This document shows, piece by piece, positions 17,552-26,399 of a DNA stretch of 40,872 nt. Origin of the DNA: Thalassocella blandensis (lineage in GTDB: Bacteria; Pseudomonadota; Gammaproteobacteria; Pseudomonadales; Cellvibrionaceae); NCBI GenBank assembly GCA_945882995.1, contig CAMCXE010000008.1, positions 1 through 40,872 on the forward strand, given 5' to 3'. The notes beneath the pieces were generated by a model that had not been told where the DNA came from, made no database searches, and saw nothing but the letters and a program-made list of their open reading frames with translations. Each line of letters starts with the position of its first letter. Position 1 is the first letter of the stretch. The position numbers and the translations under genes are program-made.

Positions 17552-17620
17552 GCGTTTAGCTGCTCCATCGCTAGGCGTTTAGCTGCTCCATTGCTAGGCG
17601 TTGAGCTGTTCCAGCAAGAA
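17552..17620. repeat. 23-bp tandem repeat: argF 3' end copied twice downstream
   Basis: Three 23-base units lie head to tail: 17552-17574, 17575-17597 and 17598-17620. Read on the minus strand, the last unit encodes the true C-terminus of ArgF (EQLNA) and the unit boundary carries its stop codon. The other two units repeat the same codons (MEQLNA) beyond the stop. The two downstream units differ from each other at one base and from the coding unit at several. Confidence 0.85.
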
Positions 17621-18511
17621 CAACATCAACGCCTTCTGAGCGTGCAAGCGATTTTCCGCTTCGTCCCAGACCACGGAATAACGAGGGTCTTCGAGCAATT
17701 CGGCACTCACTTCTTCACCGCGATGAGCAGGCAGGCAGTGCATGAACAGGGCATCGGGTTTGGCTAGGCTCATCAGTGTATGGTCCACCTGATAGGCCGC
17801 GAACTGTGCAGCGCGGTGGTTTTGCTCCTCTTCCTGACCCATGCTGGCCCAAACGTCGGTGGCTACCCAGTCGGCGTTGGTGACGGCTTCTTGTGGGTTG
17901 TTGCAAATAGTCACCCGCGCCGAATTGAGTGCGACCAGTTGAGGGTCTGGCTCGTAGCCCGCAGGGCAGGCGATGCGCAATTGGAAGTCACAAAGCCTAG
18001 CCGCGTTAATGTAGGAGTGGCACATGTTATTGCCGTCGCCAATCCATGCCACGGTTTTGCCTTGGGGGCTGCCGCGGTGCTCTACATAGGTTTGAATGTC
18101 GGCGAGCAGCTGGCAGGGGTGAAAGCTGTCGGTGAGGGCGTTGATAACCGGTACGCTGGAATAGGCCGCAAAACGCTCAATATTGCTATGGGCAAAGGTG
18201 CGAATCATGATCATGTCTACCATGCTGGACATAACGCGGGCGGAGTCTTCAATGGGTTCGCCGCGCCCGAGTTGGGTATCTTTTGGTGACAAAAACAGGG
18301 CAGAACCACCCAGTTGGGCCATGCCAGCTTCAAAAGACACCCGTGTGCGGGTGGAGGATTTTTCGAAAATCATGGCCAGCACTTTTTGCTTGAGTGGCTG
18401 TATCACGTCGCCATTTCGCCAAGACTTTTTCAGCGCTATAGCGCGCGCAATAATGCTGTGGAGCTCGCTGGGGCTGAGGTCATTGAGGGTCAAAAAGTGT
18501 CGCAGGGCCAT
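17594..18511 (-). CDS. argF: Ornithine carbamoyltransferase
   Basis: Transfers carbamoyl phosphate to ornithine to make citrulline in arginine biosynthesis. The 305-residue protein has the carbamoyl phosphate-binding STRTR motif (residues 53-57), [11 protein letters not shown], and the ornithine-loop HCLPA near residue 257, followed by [14 protein letters not shown]. Length is normal for the family. ATG 18511 has AAGGA upstream. It lies 10 bases after argD and is certainly co-transcribed with it, the order also found in pseudomonads. The last codons are duplicated downstream as a 23-bp tandem repeat. The anabolic form is inferred from pairing with argD. Confidence 0.96.
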   Translation of the reverse strand: MALRHFLTLNDLSPSELHSIIARAIALKKSWRNGDVIQPLKQKVLAMIFEKSSTRTRVSFEAGMAQLGGSALFLSPKDTQLGRGEPIEDSARVMSSMVDMIMIRTFAHSNIERFAAYSSVPVINALTDSFHPCQLLADIQTYVEHRGSPQGKTVAWIGDGNNMCHSYINAARLCDFQLRIACPAGYEPDPQLVALNSARVTICNNPQEAVTNADWVATDVWASMGQEEEQNHRAAQFAAYQVDHTLMSLAKPDALFMHCLPAHRGEEVSAELLEDPRYSVVWDEAENRLHAQKALMLFLLEQLNA

Positions 18512-18521
18512 GGTGCTGTCC

Positions 18522-19676
18522 TTAAAATGCGTTGATCAGCGCAACAAGTTTGCTGGTAATTTCGTCGGCTTGCTCATCGCTTAAAATGAACGGCGGTAGC
18601 AAACGCAGAGTATTCCCGGCGGTTACATTGATTAATAACCCTTGTTGTTTGGCGGCTTCAACCAGCCCGCCGCAGTCCTCTTTAAGTTCAACGCCAATTA
18701 ACAAGCCGCACCCACGTACTTCTGCCACTTTAGGATTGTTGCGCAGCCCCTCACTGAGGTTATGTTTAATACGCTCGCCTAGGCTGGTGACGCGGGCCAT
18801 GAGGTTGCCTTCGGTCAGTGCCTTAACCACTGCAAGTCCCGCCGCACAGGCTAAGGGATTGCCGCCAAACGTGGTGCCGTGGTTGCCCTGTTGCAACACT
18901 TCAGCAGCCGCGCCCTTGGCTAAACAAGCGCCAATGGGCACACCGTTGCCGAGGCCTTTGGCGGTGGTCACTACGTCTGGCTTAATGCCGGTGTGTTGAA
19001 ACGCGAAGTAGCGCCCAGTACGGCCGTTGCCGGTTTGAATTTCATCGAGCATCAGCAGCCAGCCTTTGGCATCACACAGGGCGCGCAGGGCGGGTAAATA
19101 GTTGGCGTCAGGGATTTTAATGCCGCCTTCACCTTGAATGGGCTCTACCAGCACTGCCACTGTATTGGGGGTGGCAGCGGCTTCAATGGCGGCGATGCTG
19201 TTGTAATCCACATGGGTAAAGGACTCCACTAAAGGGCCAAAACCTTTTTGAATTTTGGTGTTGCCGGACGCTGATAGCGTGGCCATGGTGCGACCATGAA
19301 AACTGTTGTGTGCAGTGATGACGTGGGGCAGGGCTATGCCTTTGTCATTGCCGAATTTGCGGGCGATCTTCAGCGCGGCTTCATTGGCTTCCGCGCCAGA
19401 ATTACAAAAGAACGCTTTGTCCATGCCTGAAACTTCCACCAAGGCTTGCCCCAAAGCAACTTGTTCTTCGATGACGTAGAGGTTGGAACAATGCAGCAGC
19501 TTTTGGCTTTGTGCGCAGATGGCTTGAGTGAGCGCTGGGTAGTTATACCCGAGCCCACAGACCGCAATGCCGGACAGTGCGTCCAAATAGCGGTGGCCTT
19601 CGTTATCCCACAAATAAGGGCCCTCGCCTTTCACTAGGGTGGTGGTGCGTGTGCCGTAGGTGTTCATTAGGGTCAT
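18522..19676 (-). CDS. argD: Acetylornithine aminotransferase
   Basis: Class III PLP-dependent aminotransferase, converting N-acetylglutamate semialdehyde to N-acetylornithine. It may also serve as succinyldiaminopimelate aminotransferase, as in enteric bacteria. The 384-residue protein begins [10 protein letters not shown] and shows [47 protein letters not shown] (PLP Asp) and the Schiff-base lysine in [14 protein letters not shown] (about Lys240). Either ATG 19676 or ATG 19667 could be the start; the difference is three residues. It is the first gene of the argD-argF operon. A terminator-like hairpin sits 45 or so bases before the start. Confidence 0.96.
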   Translation of the reverse strand: MTLMNTYGTRTTTLVKGEGPYLWDNEGHRYLDALSGIAVCGLGYNYPALTQAICAQSQKLLHCSNLYVIEEQVALGQALVEVSGMDKAFFCNSGAEANEAALKIARKFGNDKGIALPHVITAHNSFHGRTMATLSASGNTKIQKGFGPLVESFTHVDYNSIAAIEAAATPNTVAVLVEPIQGEGGIKIPDANYLPALRALCDAKGWLLMLDEIQTGNGRTGRYFAFQHTGIKPDVVTTAKGLGNGVPIGACLAKGAAAEVLQQGNHGTTFGGNPLACAAGLAVVKALTEGNLMARVTSLGERIKHNLSEGLRNNPKVAEVRGCGLLIGVELKEDCGGLVEAAKQQGLLINVTAGNTLRLLPPFILSDEQADEITSKLVALINAF

Positions 19677-19710
19677 ATCCAGAACTCAAAAAACCAAAAA
19701 CCGGGGTTCC

Positions 19711-19740
19711 AAAAACAAAACAGGCAGCGAAGGCTGCCTG
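19711..19740 (-). terminator. Terminator-like hairpin in the argD leader (possible attenuator)
   Basis: Read on the minus strand, CAGGCAGC, a 4-base loop (CTTC) and GCTGCCTG form a perfect 8-bp stem (19740 to 19721). TTTTGTTTTT (19720 to 19711) follows at once, which is the form of an intrinsic terminator. It points toward argD and ends about 35 bases before its start codon. No upstream minus-strand gene ends here, since grxD runs the other way, so it would lie inside the argD-argF 5' leader. Attenuation is inference. Confidence 0.6.
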
Positions 19741-19955
19741 GTGAAGGTCCATTCTATAAACATTAATTTGTCTTTTACAACCCTTTTGTGATCACTTTGC
19801 GGCCGCTTAGCCCCAGAGTTTTGGCAAAAGCCGGTACTTAGCTGTGTGAATGCTGGCCGAGAGGAATTTATTGCGGTTAGAATAGGCGCAATACCCTAGC
19901 GCCCCGCTAGCTTTTTACTCTATTCCCTATTGATTCTTACAAAGAGGTGTTGAGC

Positions 19956-20273
19956 GTGGAAATCTTGGAAACCATTAAGCAACAAATTGAACAAAACCCC
20001 GTCATTCTCTACATGAAAGGCTCGCCTGATGCCCCGCAATGCGGATTTTCGCAGCGCACATCCCAAGCCGTAATGGCCTGCGGTAAACGTTTCGCGTTTG
20101 TGGACATATTAACCAACCCCGACATTCGCGCCAACTTGCCTGCCTACGCCAACTGGCCAACGTTCCCACAGCTGTGGGTGAAAGGTGAGCTGGTCGGTGG
20201 TTGTGACATAGTTACTGAGATGCACGCCAAGGGCGAACTGCAACCGCTAATCGACAGTGCAGTGGCGGAATAA
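19956..20273 (+). CDS. grxD: Monothiol glutaredoxin, Grx4 type
   Basis: A 105-residue monothiol glutaredoxin that binds and delivers [2Fe-2S] clusters with glutathione. The active-site CGFS (Cys29) lies in GSPDAPQCGFS; the glutathione-contact WPTFPQLWVKGELVGGCDI segment is also complete. GTG 19956 gives the usual N-terminus (MEILETIKQQ) with AAGAGG eight bases before it; GTG 19947 is an in-frame alternative. It stands alone, divergent from argD. Confidence 0.94.
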   Translation: MEILETIKQQIEQNPVILYMKGSPDAPQCGFSQRTSQAVMACGKRFAFVDILTNPDIRANLPAYANWPTFPQLWVKGELVGGCDIVTEMHAKGELQPLIDSAVAE

Positions 20274-20443
20274 TCGGCAAGTCTGCCCAGTGCTGGCGGC
20301 GGGGGCGAAGGTAGCAAGGTGACGCAGGCGCGGTGCGGGTTTATGATCACCGCCCGTGCTTGCCGCCTAGCCCCGATAATTTTCCACATGCACCCACCCT
20401 CTAAATCTTGTTGTGCTTCGGTGACCGTTCGTTGGGGCCGCCG

Positions 20444-22204
20444 GTGACCCCCGATATTCCCGGCTACCGAATCGTCCGTACCCTCGGCAAGGGCGGTATG
20501 GCAACGGTGTATTTGGCCATCCAGGACATTTTTGAGCGGGAGGTGGCCTTAAAGGTCATGGCCAAGGGCTTGGCGGACGATCCCGCCTTCGGCCAGCGAT
20601 TTTTTCGCGAAGCGCGCATAGTTTCTAAGCTGGTGCACCCGAATATCGTCACCGTGTACGACGTGGGGTTGCATGAGGGCTCCTATTATTTGTCCATGGA
20701 GTATATCGACGGCGAAGATCTCAAACACGCCCGCCATCGTTTGACGCCCCAGCAGCGAATTCAAGTGGTGCAGGACATCGCCCGCGCCTTGGAATTCGCC
20801 GGCGCCAAGGGCTATGTGCACCGCGACATTAAGCCCGAAAACGTCATGCTGTATGCCCAAAACAATCGGGCTGTCCTCATGGATTTTGGCATTGCCCGAG
20901 CTGGCGCCAGTGATGTGAGTGTTACCCAAACCGGTATCGCCATAGGCACGCCACACTACATGAGCCCCGAACAAGCCAAGGGGCAGGTGGTGGACACGCG
21001 TTCCGACCTGTATAGCTTGGGCGTGATGTTTTATTTGTTGTTGACGGGGCGAGTGCCCTTTGAAGGCGATTCAGCGGTATCCATCGGCATTAAACATATC
21101 GTCGACCCAGTGCCCCTGCTCCCTGAGGCCTTGTCCGCCGCGCAGCCCATCATCGACGCCCTTATGGCGAAAGACCCCGCACATCGTTACCAATCGGCCA
21201 GTTTGCTCGTGGAGGCGCTGGAAACCCTTAAATCTCAAGCGTTTTGGTGGCCGGAAGTGGTGACAGGCGAGCAGGACTCCGTTTTCTCGCCTGTCCCCCT
21301 GGTGGGTTCTGCGCAACAGGAAACGCAATTGAGCGGGGCTATTAGCGATGAGCAAATCGGCCGCTTCACGCTATCCTTCGACGCTTTCGCCGAAGGGCGC
21401 AAAAGTTACGCGCCTTGGTTGGCGCTGGGCGTAGTGCTGGGTGTTTCGGCCGTGGTTTTTGGGTATCTGCATTTTGTCCAGCCAACCACTGAGCGACCTT
21501 TTGCTCAGCTTGCCCAGCAGCCATCCACTCCGGCGCCGGGGGCCGGTGTCGGCGTTGATACCGCCACACGACTCGCGCAAGCCGCTGGGTACGTAAAGCA
21601 GGGGCGTTTGTATCACCCCCTGCATGACTCGGCCTACAGTCTGTATCAGCAAGTGTTGACCGCAGAACCCACCCATGCCCTAGCGCGCAAAGGTCAGCTG
21701 GCGTTGCCATTAGAGCTCGACAAGCGTGCCCGTGAGTGGGTGGCGCAGGGCCAGTATTTAGTGGCACGCCAGCAGGTGCTAGCCGCGAATCAGCAGCGTC
21801 TGGGGGACAAAGGGCTGCAATTGCTGCAGCAACAGATAGACGCAGCCATTGCGGAGCATCAGCGCCGTAGCCATCCGGCGATTATGGACTTGCGAGCGGC
21901 CGGCCAGCCCATGGAGCAATTGCCTGAGACACAGCCAGAACAGATAGTGGTAGGTAGCAAGCTGTTTGTGCATTTTCGGATAGGGGCGGGTACTCCGCCT
22001 CAGCGTTTGCAGCTGCGATTGTATCAAGGCGCCCGAGGCCGTCGTGTGGCCACTCTCATCACCACGGCAGTGGAAGGCAACGTCGACCTGGGTATCGACC
22101 CGCCAGTCGGCGGTTTTAGCCCCGGCAGCTATGTGCTGGATATTGTCAGTGGCGCGCAGATTGTGGAGTCTGTGTACTTTACCTTACGCCCAGCGGCGCC
22201 TTAG
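20444..22204 (+). CDS. Hanks-type Ser/Thr protein kinase with one membrane segment
   Basis: Cytoplasmic kinase domain (about residues 5-265) with P-loop GKGGMATVY (from residue 15), VALKVM (ATP-binding Lys near 37), catalytic loop HRDIKPEN (His126, Asp128), DFGIARA (Asp147) and GTPHYMSPEQAKG in the activation segment, so all catalytic residues are present. A single membrane helix follows at about 325-345 (WLALGVVLGVSAVVFGYLHF). The roughly 240-residue C-terminal part is expected in the periplasm. It holds a Leu/Gln-rich helical stretch reminiscent of TPR-type repeats and a final beta-rich domain of unknown kind. GTG 20444 (encoding TPDIPGYRI next) is the most plausible start. No paired phosphatase or FHA gene is nearby, so substrates cannot be guessed. 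Confidence 0.9.
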   Translation: MTPDIPGYRIVRTLGKGGMATVYLAIQDIFEREVALKVMAKGLADDPAFGQRFFREARIVSKLVHPNIVTVYDVGLHEGSYYLSMEYIDGEDLKHARHRLTPQQRIQVVQDIARALEFAGAKGYVHRDIKPENVMLYAQNNRAVLMDFGIARAGASDVSVTQTGIAIGTPHYMSPEQAKGQVVDTRSDLYSLGVMFYLLLTGRVPFEGDSAVSIGIKHIVDPVPLLPEALSAAQPIIDALMAKDPAHRYQSASLLVEALETLKSQAFWWPEVVTGEQDSVFSPVPLVGSAQQETQLSGAISDEQIGRFTLSFDAFAEGRKSYAPWLALGVVLGVSAVVFGYLHFVQPTTERPFAQLAQQPSTPAPGAGVGVDTATRLAQAAGYVKQGRLYHPLHDSAYSLYQQVLTAEPTHALARKGQLALPLELDKRAREWVAQGQYLVARQQVLAANQQRLGDKGLQLLQQQIDAAIAEHQRRSHPAIMDLRAAGQPMEQLPETQPEQIVVGSKLFVHFRIGAGTPPQRLQLRLYQGARGRRVATLITTAVEGNVDLGIDPPVGGFSPGSYVLDIVSGAQIVESVYFTLRPAAP

Positions 22205-22315
22205 CCCGGCAAACCAACCGGTGTTTGCCCGCCGGCAATTTGTCTGCTGCTCACTAGATACTGCGACGACTGAGATACTTCCTATATCTTCACCCGTCAT
22301 TTTTTTGGAGTTTTT

Positions 22316-22771
22316 ATGGATCCTGATGTCGATATTCGCCTAATTCAAAACAGCGAAATTTTTTCCATTATCCCTCTACTGCTGCAGCTGAATCCTGCCC
22401 TTGAGTCAACGGTGTTAAGTCAGCGTTTACGGGAAATGGTCGAGCAGGGTTACTGCTGTGCGGGGGTGTTTGACGCGGACGTGCTAGTGGGGATTTGTGG
22501 TTTTCGGATAATCACCAAATATTATGTAGGTAAACATATTGAGCCAGATAACATGGTGATCCACCCAGCGCATCGCGGCAAAGGCCTTGGCAAACACCTC
22601 TTGGCGTGGGTTAGCGCCTATGGCAAAACCCAAGGCTGTGTGGCTAGCGAGTTAAATTGTTACGTGACGAACACGCAAGGCCAAGCCTTTTGGGTGACAC
22701 AGGGGTACCGTCCTATTGCGTTGCATTATCAGCAGTTGTGGGGTGATGAGTGCGCGCAGCAACAGGGTTGA
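22316..22771 (+). CDS. GNAT family N-acetyltransferase
   Basis: A 151-residue GNAT protein. The acetyl-CoA pyrophosphate-binding motif A is HPAHRGKGLGKHLLAW (Arg/Gly positions 87-92), preceded by the beta4 strand NMVI. The C-terminal motif B region (FWVTQGYRPIALHY) is typical. ATG 22316 has TTGGAG seven bases upstream. The acceptor substrate is unknown; there is no partner gene to suggest one. Confidence 0.88.
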   Translation: MDPDVDIRLIQNSEIFSIIPLLLQLNPALESTVLSQRLREMVEQGYCCAGVFDADVLVGICGFRIITKYYVGKHIEPDNMVIHPAHRGKGLGKHLLAWVSAYGKTQGCVASELNCYVTNTQGQAFWVTQGYRPIALHYQQLWGDECAQQQG

Positions 22772-22993
22772 ATCTAAACGGTGGATTGGTTGAGCTCGGC
22801 GCCGTATTGCGCTTGGCTATAGCGTCGATATAAAAATTTAATCTAACACTGCGCGCGCGCATAGTATTATTGCCGCAAGCTATCAGATTCTACGGCTTCA
22901 TTGACTCCTGGCAGCACTTAGGCGTTAAGTGATTTCAATCCGAGCTTAAAGCCTCACTCTTGGTCATCAACCCACTTTCATTTGGAGAATTTT

Positions 22994-23596
22994 ATGGGCG
23001 TTCTTGTAGGTAAACCTGCACCAGACTTCACTGCACCCGCTGTTTTGGCTAACGGCGACATAGTGGATGCTTTCAACTTTAAAGAAGCCACCAGCGGCAA
23101 AATGGCCGTGGTGTTTTTCTATCCACTGGATTTCACCTTTGTTTGCCCGTCTGAATTATTGGCATTTGACAGCCGCATGAGTGAATTTGCCAAGCGCGGC
23201 GTTGAGGTTATCGGTGTCTCCATCGATTCACATTTCACGCATAACGCCTGGCGCAACACAGCCATCAATGATGGTGGTATTGGGCCGGTTAAATACCCAC
23301 TGATAGCCGATATCACCCACAGCATTGCCAAGGCGTACGACGTCGAATCAGCGGGTGGCGTTGCCTACCGAGGATCCTTCCTGATCGACCAAGCGGGTAT
23401 GGTGCGTCATCAGGTGATCAACGATTTGCCGCTGGGCCGCAACGTAGATGAAATGTTGCGCATGGTGGATGCCCTCGCGTTTCACCAAGAGCACGGCGAA
23501 GTTTGCCCTGCTGGCTGGCAGGAAGGCGATAAAGGCATGACCGCTACTCCGGCGGGTGTTGCAGCCTACCTAGCTGAAAACGCCAGCAAGCTGTAA
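22994..23596 (+). CDS. 2-Cys peroxiredoxin (AhpC/Prx1 type)
   Basis: Thiol peroxidase of about 200 residues. Peroxidatic Cys51 is in YPLDFTFVCPSELLAF and the resolving Cys171 in HGEVCPAGWQ, the typical 2-Cys Prx1/AhpC pattern. The N-terminus GVLVGKPAPDFTAPAV is also standard. ATG 22994 is chosen because TTTGGAGAA sits directly before it and would otherwise be translated. A strong terminator follows at 23611. There is no ahpF-like reductase next to it, so it probably uses thioredoxin (inference). Confidence 0.94.
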   Translation: MGVLVGKPAPDFTAPAVLANGDIVDAFNFKEATSGKMAVVFFYPLDFTFVCPSELLAFDSRMSEFAKRGVEVIGVSIDSHFTHNAWRNTAINDGGIGPVKYPLIADITHSIAKAYDVESAGGVAYRGSFLIDQAGMVRHQVINDLPLGRNVDEMLRMVDALAFHQEHGEVCPAGWQEGDKGMTATPAGVAAYLAENASKL

Positions 23597-23610
23597 GGCT
23601 TAACCTTAGA

Positions 23611-23637
23611 AAAGCCCGGCTCTGCCGGGTTTTTTTT
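23611..23637 (+). terminator. Rho-independent terminator after the peroxiredoxin gene
   Basis: CCCGGC (23615-23620), loop TCT, GCCGGG (23624-23629), followed by eight T residues (23630-23637), 14 bases after the stop codon. Confidence 0.9.
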
Positions 23638-23787
23638 GCGCAACATTTTGTGCGGTTGGCGTTAGCCTGAAGACGCAGCGACGACGTATAACTTTGGTAA
23701 TTGAGCCCTCGTGCCTTGAGGATCTTCGCATCGGCCCAACCGAGGTTTTTAGGTTTAGCTGGGCTAAGTATAAACAGAGGTGACACC

Positions 23788-24738
23788 GTGACAGCAACGA
23801 AAATTCCAGTGGGTATATCGGCCTGTTTGATGGGCGATGAGGTGCGTTATAACGGCGGCCACAAGCGCTCGCTATTGTGTCTGGATACGCTCAGTGAAGC
23901 TTTTGACTTCCAGAAAATTTGCCCCGAAGTGGCGATAGGCTTAGGTGTGCCTAGGCAGACCATTCGGTTAGTGGGCAGTTTTGAAGCGCCTAGGGCTCAA
24001 GGTAGTCAAGATGCCACTGTGGATGTTACCGAGGCTCTAGCCCAATATGGGCAACAGATTGGTCAGCAGGCGCAGGCTTTTAGTGGCTATATCTTGATGA
24101 AAGACTCCCCCAGTTGTGGCCTCACTAGCACCAAGGTGTATACCGAAAATGGCGTTCACCCACGCAAACGCGCGGGGATTTTCGCAGAGGTATTACTCGC
24201 GTTAAATCCTCTATTGCCAATGGAAGAAGAGGCGCGTCTCAATGATGCAAAATTGCGGGAAAATTTTGTGGCCAGAGTATTCATCTATCACGATTGGCGA
24301 GTGAATTTATTGCCCACAGCAAGCCCCGCTGCCTTGGTGGATTTTCACACTCGCTATAAATATTTTGTTATGGCGCACAGCCAAGCGCTCTACAAGCAGC
24401 TGGGGCAACTGGTGGCCAAGGCCGGCTCATTGCCCTTAAACGAATTACTCAACACCTACAGTAGGGAATTGTTTTTGGGCATTGTAAAACCGCCCAGCCG
24501 CCGCAACCACACGAATGTGCTTTACCATTTATTGGGGTATTTAAAACAAACCGTGGGCGGTGAATTGCGCCAAGACTTATTGGAATCTGTGGAGAATTAT
24601 CGGCAGGGCACAGTGCCTTTGATTGTGCCGGTCACACTGCTGAATCATTATTTAGCGCATTACGGGAGCGACTACATTAATCGCCAATTTTACTTGAACC
24701 CTTACCCCGCACGCTGGGGTTTACGTAATGCTATTTAA
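23788..24738 (+). CDS. DUF523-DUF1722 fusion protein (YbgA-like C-terminus)
   Basis: A 316-residue two-domain protein. The N-terminal DUF523 part shows the family start GISACLMGDEVRYNGGHKR, CPEVAIGLGVPRQTIRLV and DSPSCGL, with conserved cysteines that may hold a metal centre. The C-terminal DUF1722 (YbgA) part covers about residues 185-305 and includes FHTRYKYFVMAHS and RNHTNVLYHLLGYL. Such fusions are common in proteobacteria, often near photolyase genes, but no photolyase is seen here and the function is unknown. GTG 23788 follows AGAGG at good spacing. The TAA stop coincides with the first bases of a MITE-like element. Confidence 0.9.
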   Translation: MTATKIPVGISACLMGDEVRYNGGHKRSLLCLDTLSEAFDFQKICPEVAIGLGVPRQTIRLVGSFEAPRAQGSQDATVDVTEALAQYGQQIGQQAQAFSGYILMKDSPSCGLTSTKVYTENGVHPRKRAGIFAEVLLALNPLLPMEEEARLNDAKLRENFVARVFIYHDWRVNLLPTASPAALVDFHTRYKYFVMAHSQALYKQLGQLVAKAGSLPLNELLNTYSRELFLGIVKPPSRRNHTNVLYHLLGYLKQTVGGELRQDLLESVENYRQGTVPLIVPVTLLNHYLAHYGSDYINRQFYLNPYPARWGLRNAI

Positions 24739-24881
24739 TGGCACCTCCGGAAATTCACTTTTCGCGCTCTCGCTGCGTTATTTTCCTGCTCGGTCGGTCA
24801 TTTATACAACATAAACTCCCTCCCACCGCGCGAAAATGCCTTACGATCATCGCGAAAATTTAATTTCCGGAGGCGGCCTTA
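24736..24881. repeat. MITE-like element, family B, copy 2
   Basis: A 146-base element, the same length as copy 1 at 3685-3830 and alike along most of it (for example GTTATTTTC, TCGGTCGGTCATTTAT, CGCGCGAAAATGCCTTACG). Inverted ends are TAATGGCACCTCCGGAAATT and the complement of TAAGGCCGCCTCCGGAAATT. Its first TAA is also the stop codon of the DUF523-DUF1722 gene. Confidence 0.82.
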
Positions 24882-24888
24882 GCATAAA

Positions 24889-25051
24889 CCTAGAAACATC
24901 AGCTGGATCAACAAAGTCTGCGCAACGCCTTGGCGCTCCAAGCAAAAGTTAAAAATCACGAACAACCAACCAGGCCGCCCGTGATTTTTAACTTTCACTA
25001 ATTACACCAATGGATTACACAGCTTTTTGGCGCCCAACTGAGGTTTCTCGG
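24889..25051. repeat. Complete MITE-like element, family A
   Basis: A 163-base element with ends CCTAGAAACATCAG (24889-24902) and the complement of CCGAGAAACCTCAG (25038-25051). Inside is a perfect 16-bp inverted repeat, AAAGTTAAAAATCACG (24945-24960) with its complement at 24980-24995 and a 19-base loop. Partial copies of this family lie at 11427, 12641 and 26692. It starts seven bases after the family B element, so two unrelated elements sit back to back. No transposase is encoded. Confidence 0.82.
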
Positions 25052-25169
25052 ATAAAGGGTGCGCTTAAATGGCGGCGAGCCGATTAATTCGCCTATTTTG
25101 GGGTGTTGGCAGATGCAAATTTCGGGGCTCCCCCGTTTGCCGTGGCTGGCTCATTTCCTACATTGGCGT

Positions 25170-25850
25170 TTAAACACCAGTTTTTAACTGAGTCGCAGTT
25201 TCTTTGAGGCGACTTAACCAGATGTGAAACGCCTGTTTCCAGACGTGGGCGTCTGTGGCTTTGTTGGTCTGGGTCGTACCTGAAATCCCCACAGCCAAAT
25301 CTCTACCATCTTCTATCACCGCTACAAATTCGTTAGTGACAGAGTCGACTAATAAAATTTGTATAGTTAGGGAGCCTAAGCTAATTACCGACTTACGGCC
25401 CGCTGGACCCACGTCTTCGGCCCCATACTTGGCCACCAGCGGGTCCAGTTCAAGCAAGCGTACTTCGGCATAGAGCGTGCGCGTGTCCTTCCCCGCACCC
25501 AAGCCAAATACCTCCGCGGCGTGGCCATCATCGAAAATGCGCAGCACTTCATCTTTAAAATAGCCGTCATAGGCAAATTTATCCGCGGATTCCAACACCC
25601 AGCTTCTATTGATGCGATTGTCCGCGTTAGGTTTTACGGTAAATTTATCGAATTTCAGTGAGCTGAAAATAATTTTGTCGTACTTCGCGAATACATTTTT
25701 ATCGTGGATCACAATCCGATCGAACGAACCATTGTTAATCTGCAGGTATTTGCTACCGGGGATGGCTGTATGCTGCACTGAGCTGCCTTTGCCCGTTGAT
25801 TCGCAAGCAGTTAAGGCGGTGAGCAGAGTAAGAAGCAGTAGTTTTTTCAT
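25170..25850 (-). CDS. Putative lipoprotein, possibly DUF3313
   Basis: A 226-residue protein with a lipoprotein signal peptide: MKKLLLLTLLTALTAC, where LTAC is the lipobox and the Cys is the lipidation site. The mature part contains KYDKIIFSSLKFDKF, a YFKDEVLRIF segment, TLYAEVRLLELDPLVA and a C-terminal amphipathic WLSRLKETATQLK helix. The general pattern resembles DUF3313 lipoproteins, but I am not certain. ATG 25850 is preferred over ATG 25865 because it puts the signal peptide directly at the N-terminus. No operon partners. Confidence 0.7.
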   Translation of the reverse strand: MKKLLLLTLLTALTACESTGKGSSVQHTAIPGSKYLQINNGSFDRIVIHDKNVFAKYDKIIFSSLKFDKFTVKPNADNRINRSWVLESADKFAYDGYFKDEVLRIFDDGHAAEVFGLGAGKDTRTLYAEVRLLELDPLVAKYGAEDVGPAGRKSVISLGSLTIQILLVDSVTNEFVAVIEDGRDLAVGISGTTQTNKATDAHVWKQAFHIWLSRLKETATQLKTGV

Positions 25851-25865
25851 ATTTGCAGTATCCAT

Positions 25866-26399
25866 GTGATTGATCGTTGTTTTGAAATTGTCTTAGGTGG
25901 TAATTGTGGGGCTTTATGTTGGAGTAAAATACCACGATTGTTGGGTGAGGCAACTTGCTGGCAGCGTGACGAACGCCTTTAATTTTGGGCTTGCTGTAAA
26001 TGAAGTGAAGTGCCCAGTCTTGCCAAGCACTCCGACGTTTAGCAAGGCTTGAAACTCGAATCGCCTTTTTAATTATCTATTAAAAAGCTAATGCTCACCT
26101 GAGATTTCGAGCATTATGTCAAATGAGTCCTATATCTAAGTTGCTCATCGGCTAAATTTTACTTGATTACGATCGAATACAGCACAAATGTCAATTTATG
26201 TGTAAATAAATTCTAGTTATATGCTGAGTTACTGAGCTAGCCTTTGCATCTTCGCGGCCCCGACCCGTTGCCCCGCCCATGTACTGGTAGCCTCCATCCA
26301 GATCCTCAGCGGCTTTCTGGTCTTGGCCCTGTAACGCTTGGCCTTACCCATGTTTTCGTTTCATATTGCTCAACAAGCTGTCGGGGTTTCATCCATCCA
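25866..26399. other. Intergenic stretch without a recognisable gene
   Basis: About 530 bases upstream of the lipoprotein gene and downstream of parD. The first 370 bases are AT-rich and hold only a modest inverted repeat (TAATGCTC at about 26087 and GAGCATTA near 26110). The last 160 are more GC-rich and include a 40-codon basic open frame on the minus strand (ATG near 26352). I do not recognise it and do not call it a gene. No toxin gene for the ParD antitoxin is visible where one would be expected. Confidence 0.5.

Noticed and set aside
22861-22886. Possible OxyR site before the peroxiredoxin gene (ATAG and CTAT)
   Set aside because: Spacing between the two halves is 15 bases and does not fit the OxyR pattern.
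24889-25051. Integron attC site
   Set aside because: It has an inner hairpin, but the ends lack the RYYYAAC/GTTRRRY boxes and there is no integrase or cassette order.
26240-26352. A 40-codon basic open frame on the minus strand near the ParD gene
   Set aside because: Not similar to ParE or any family I know, and no ribosome site.
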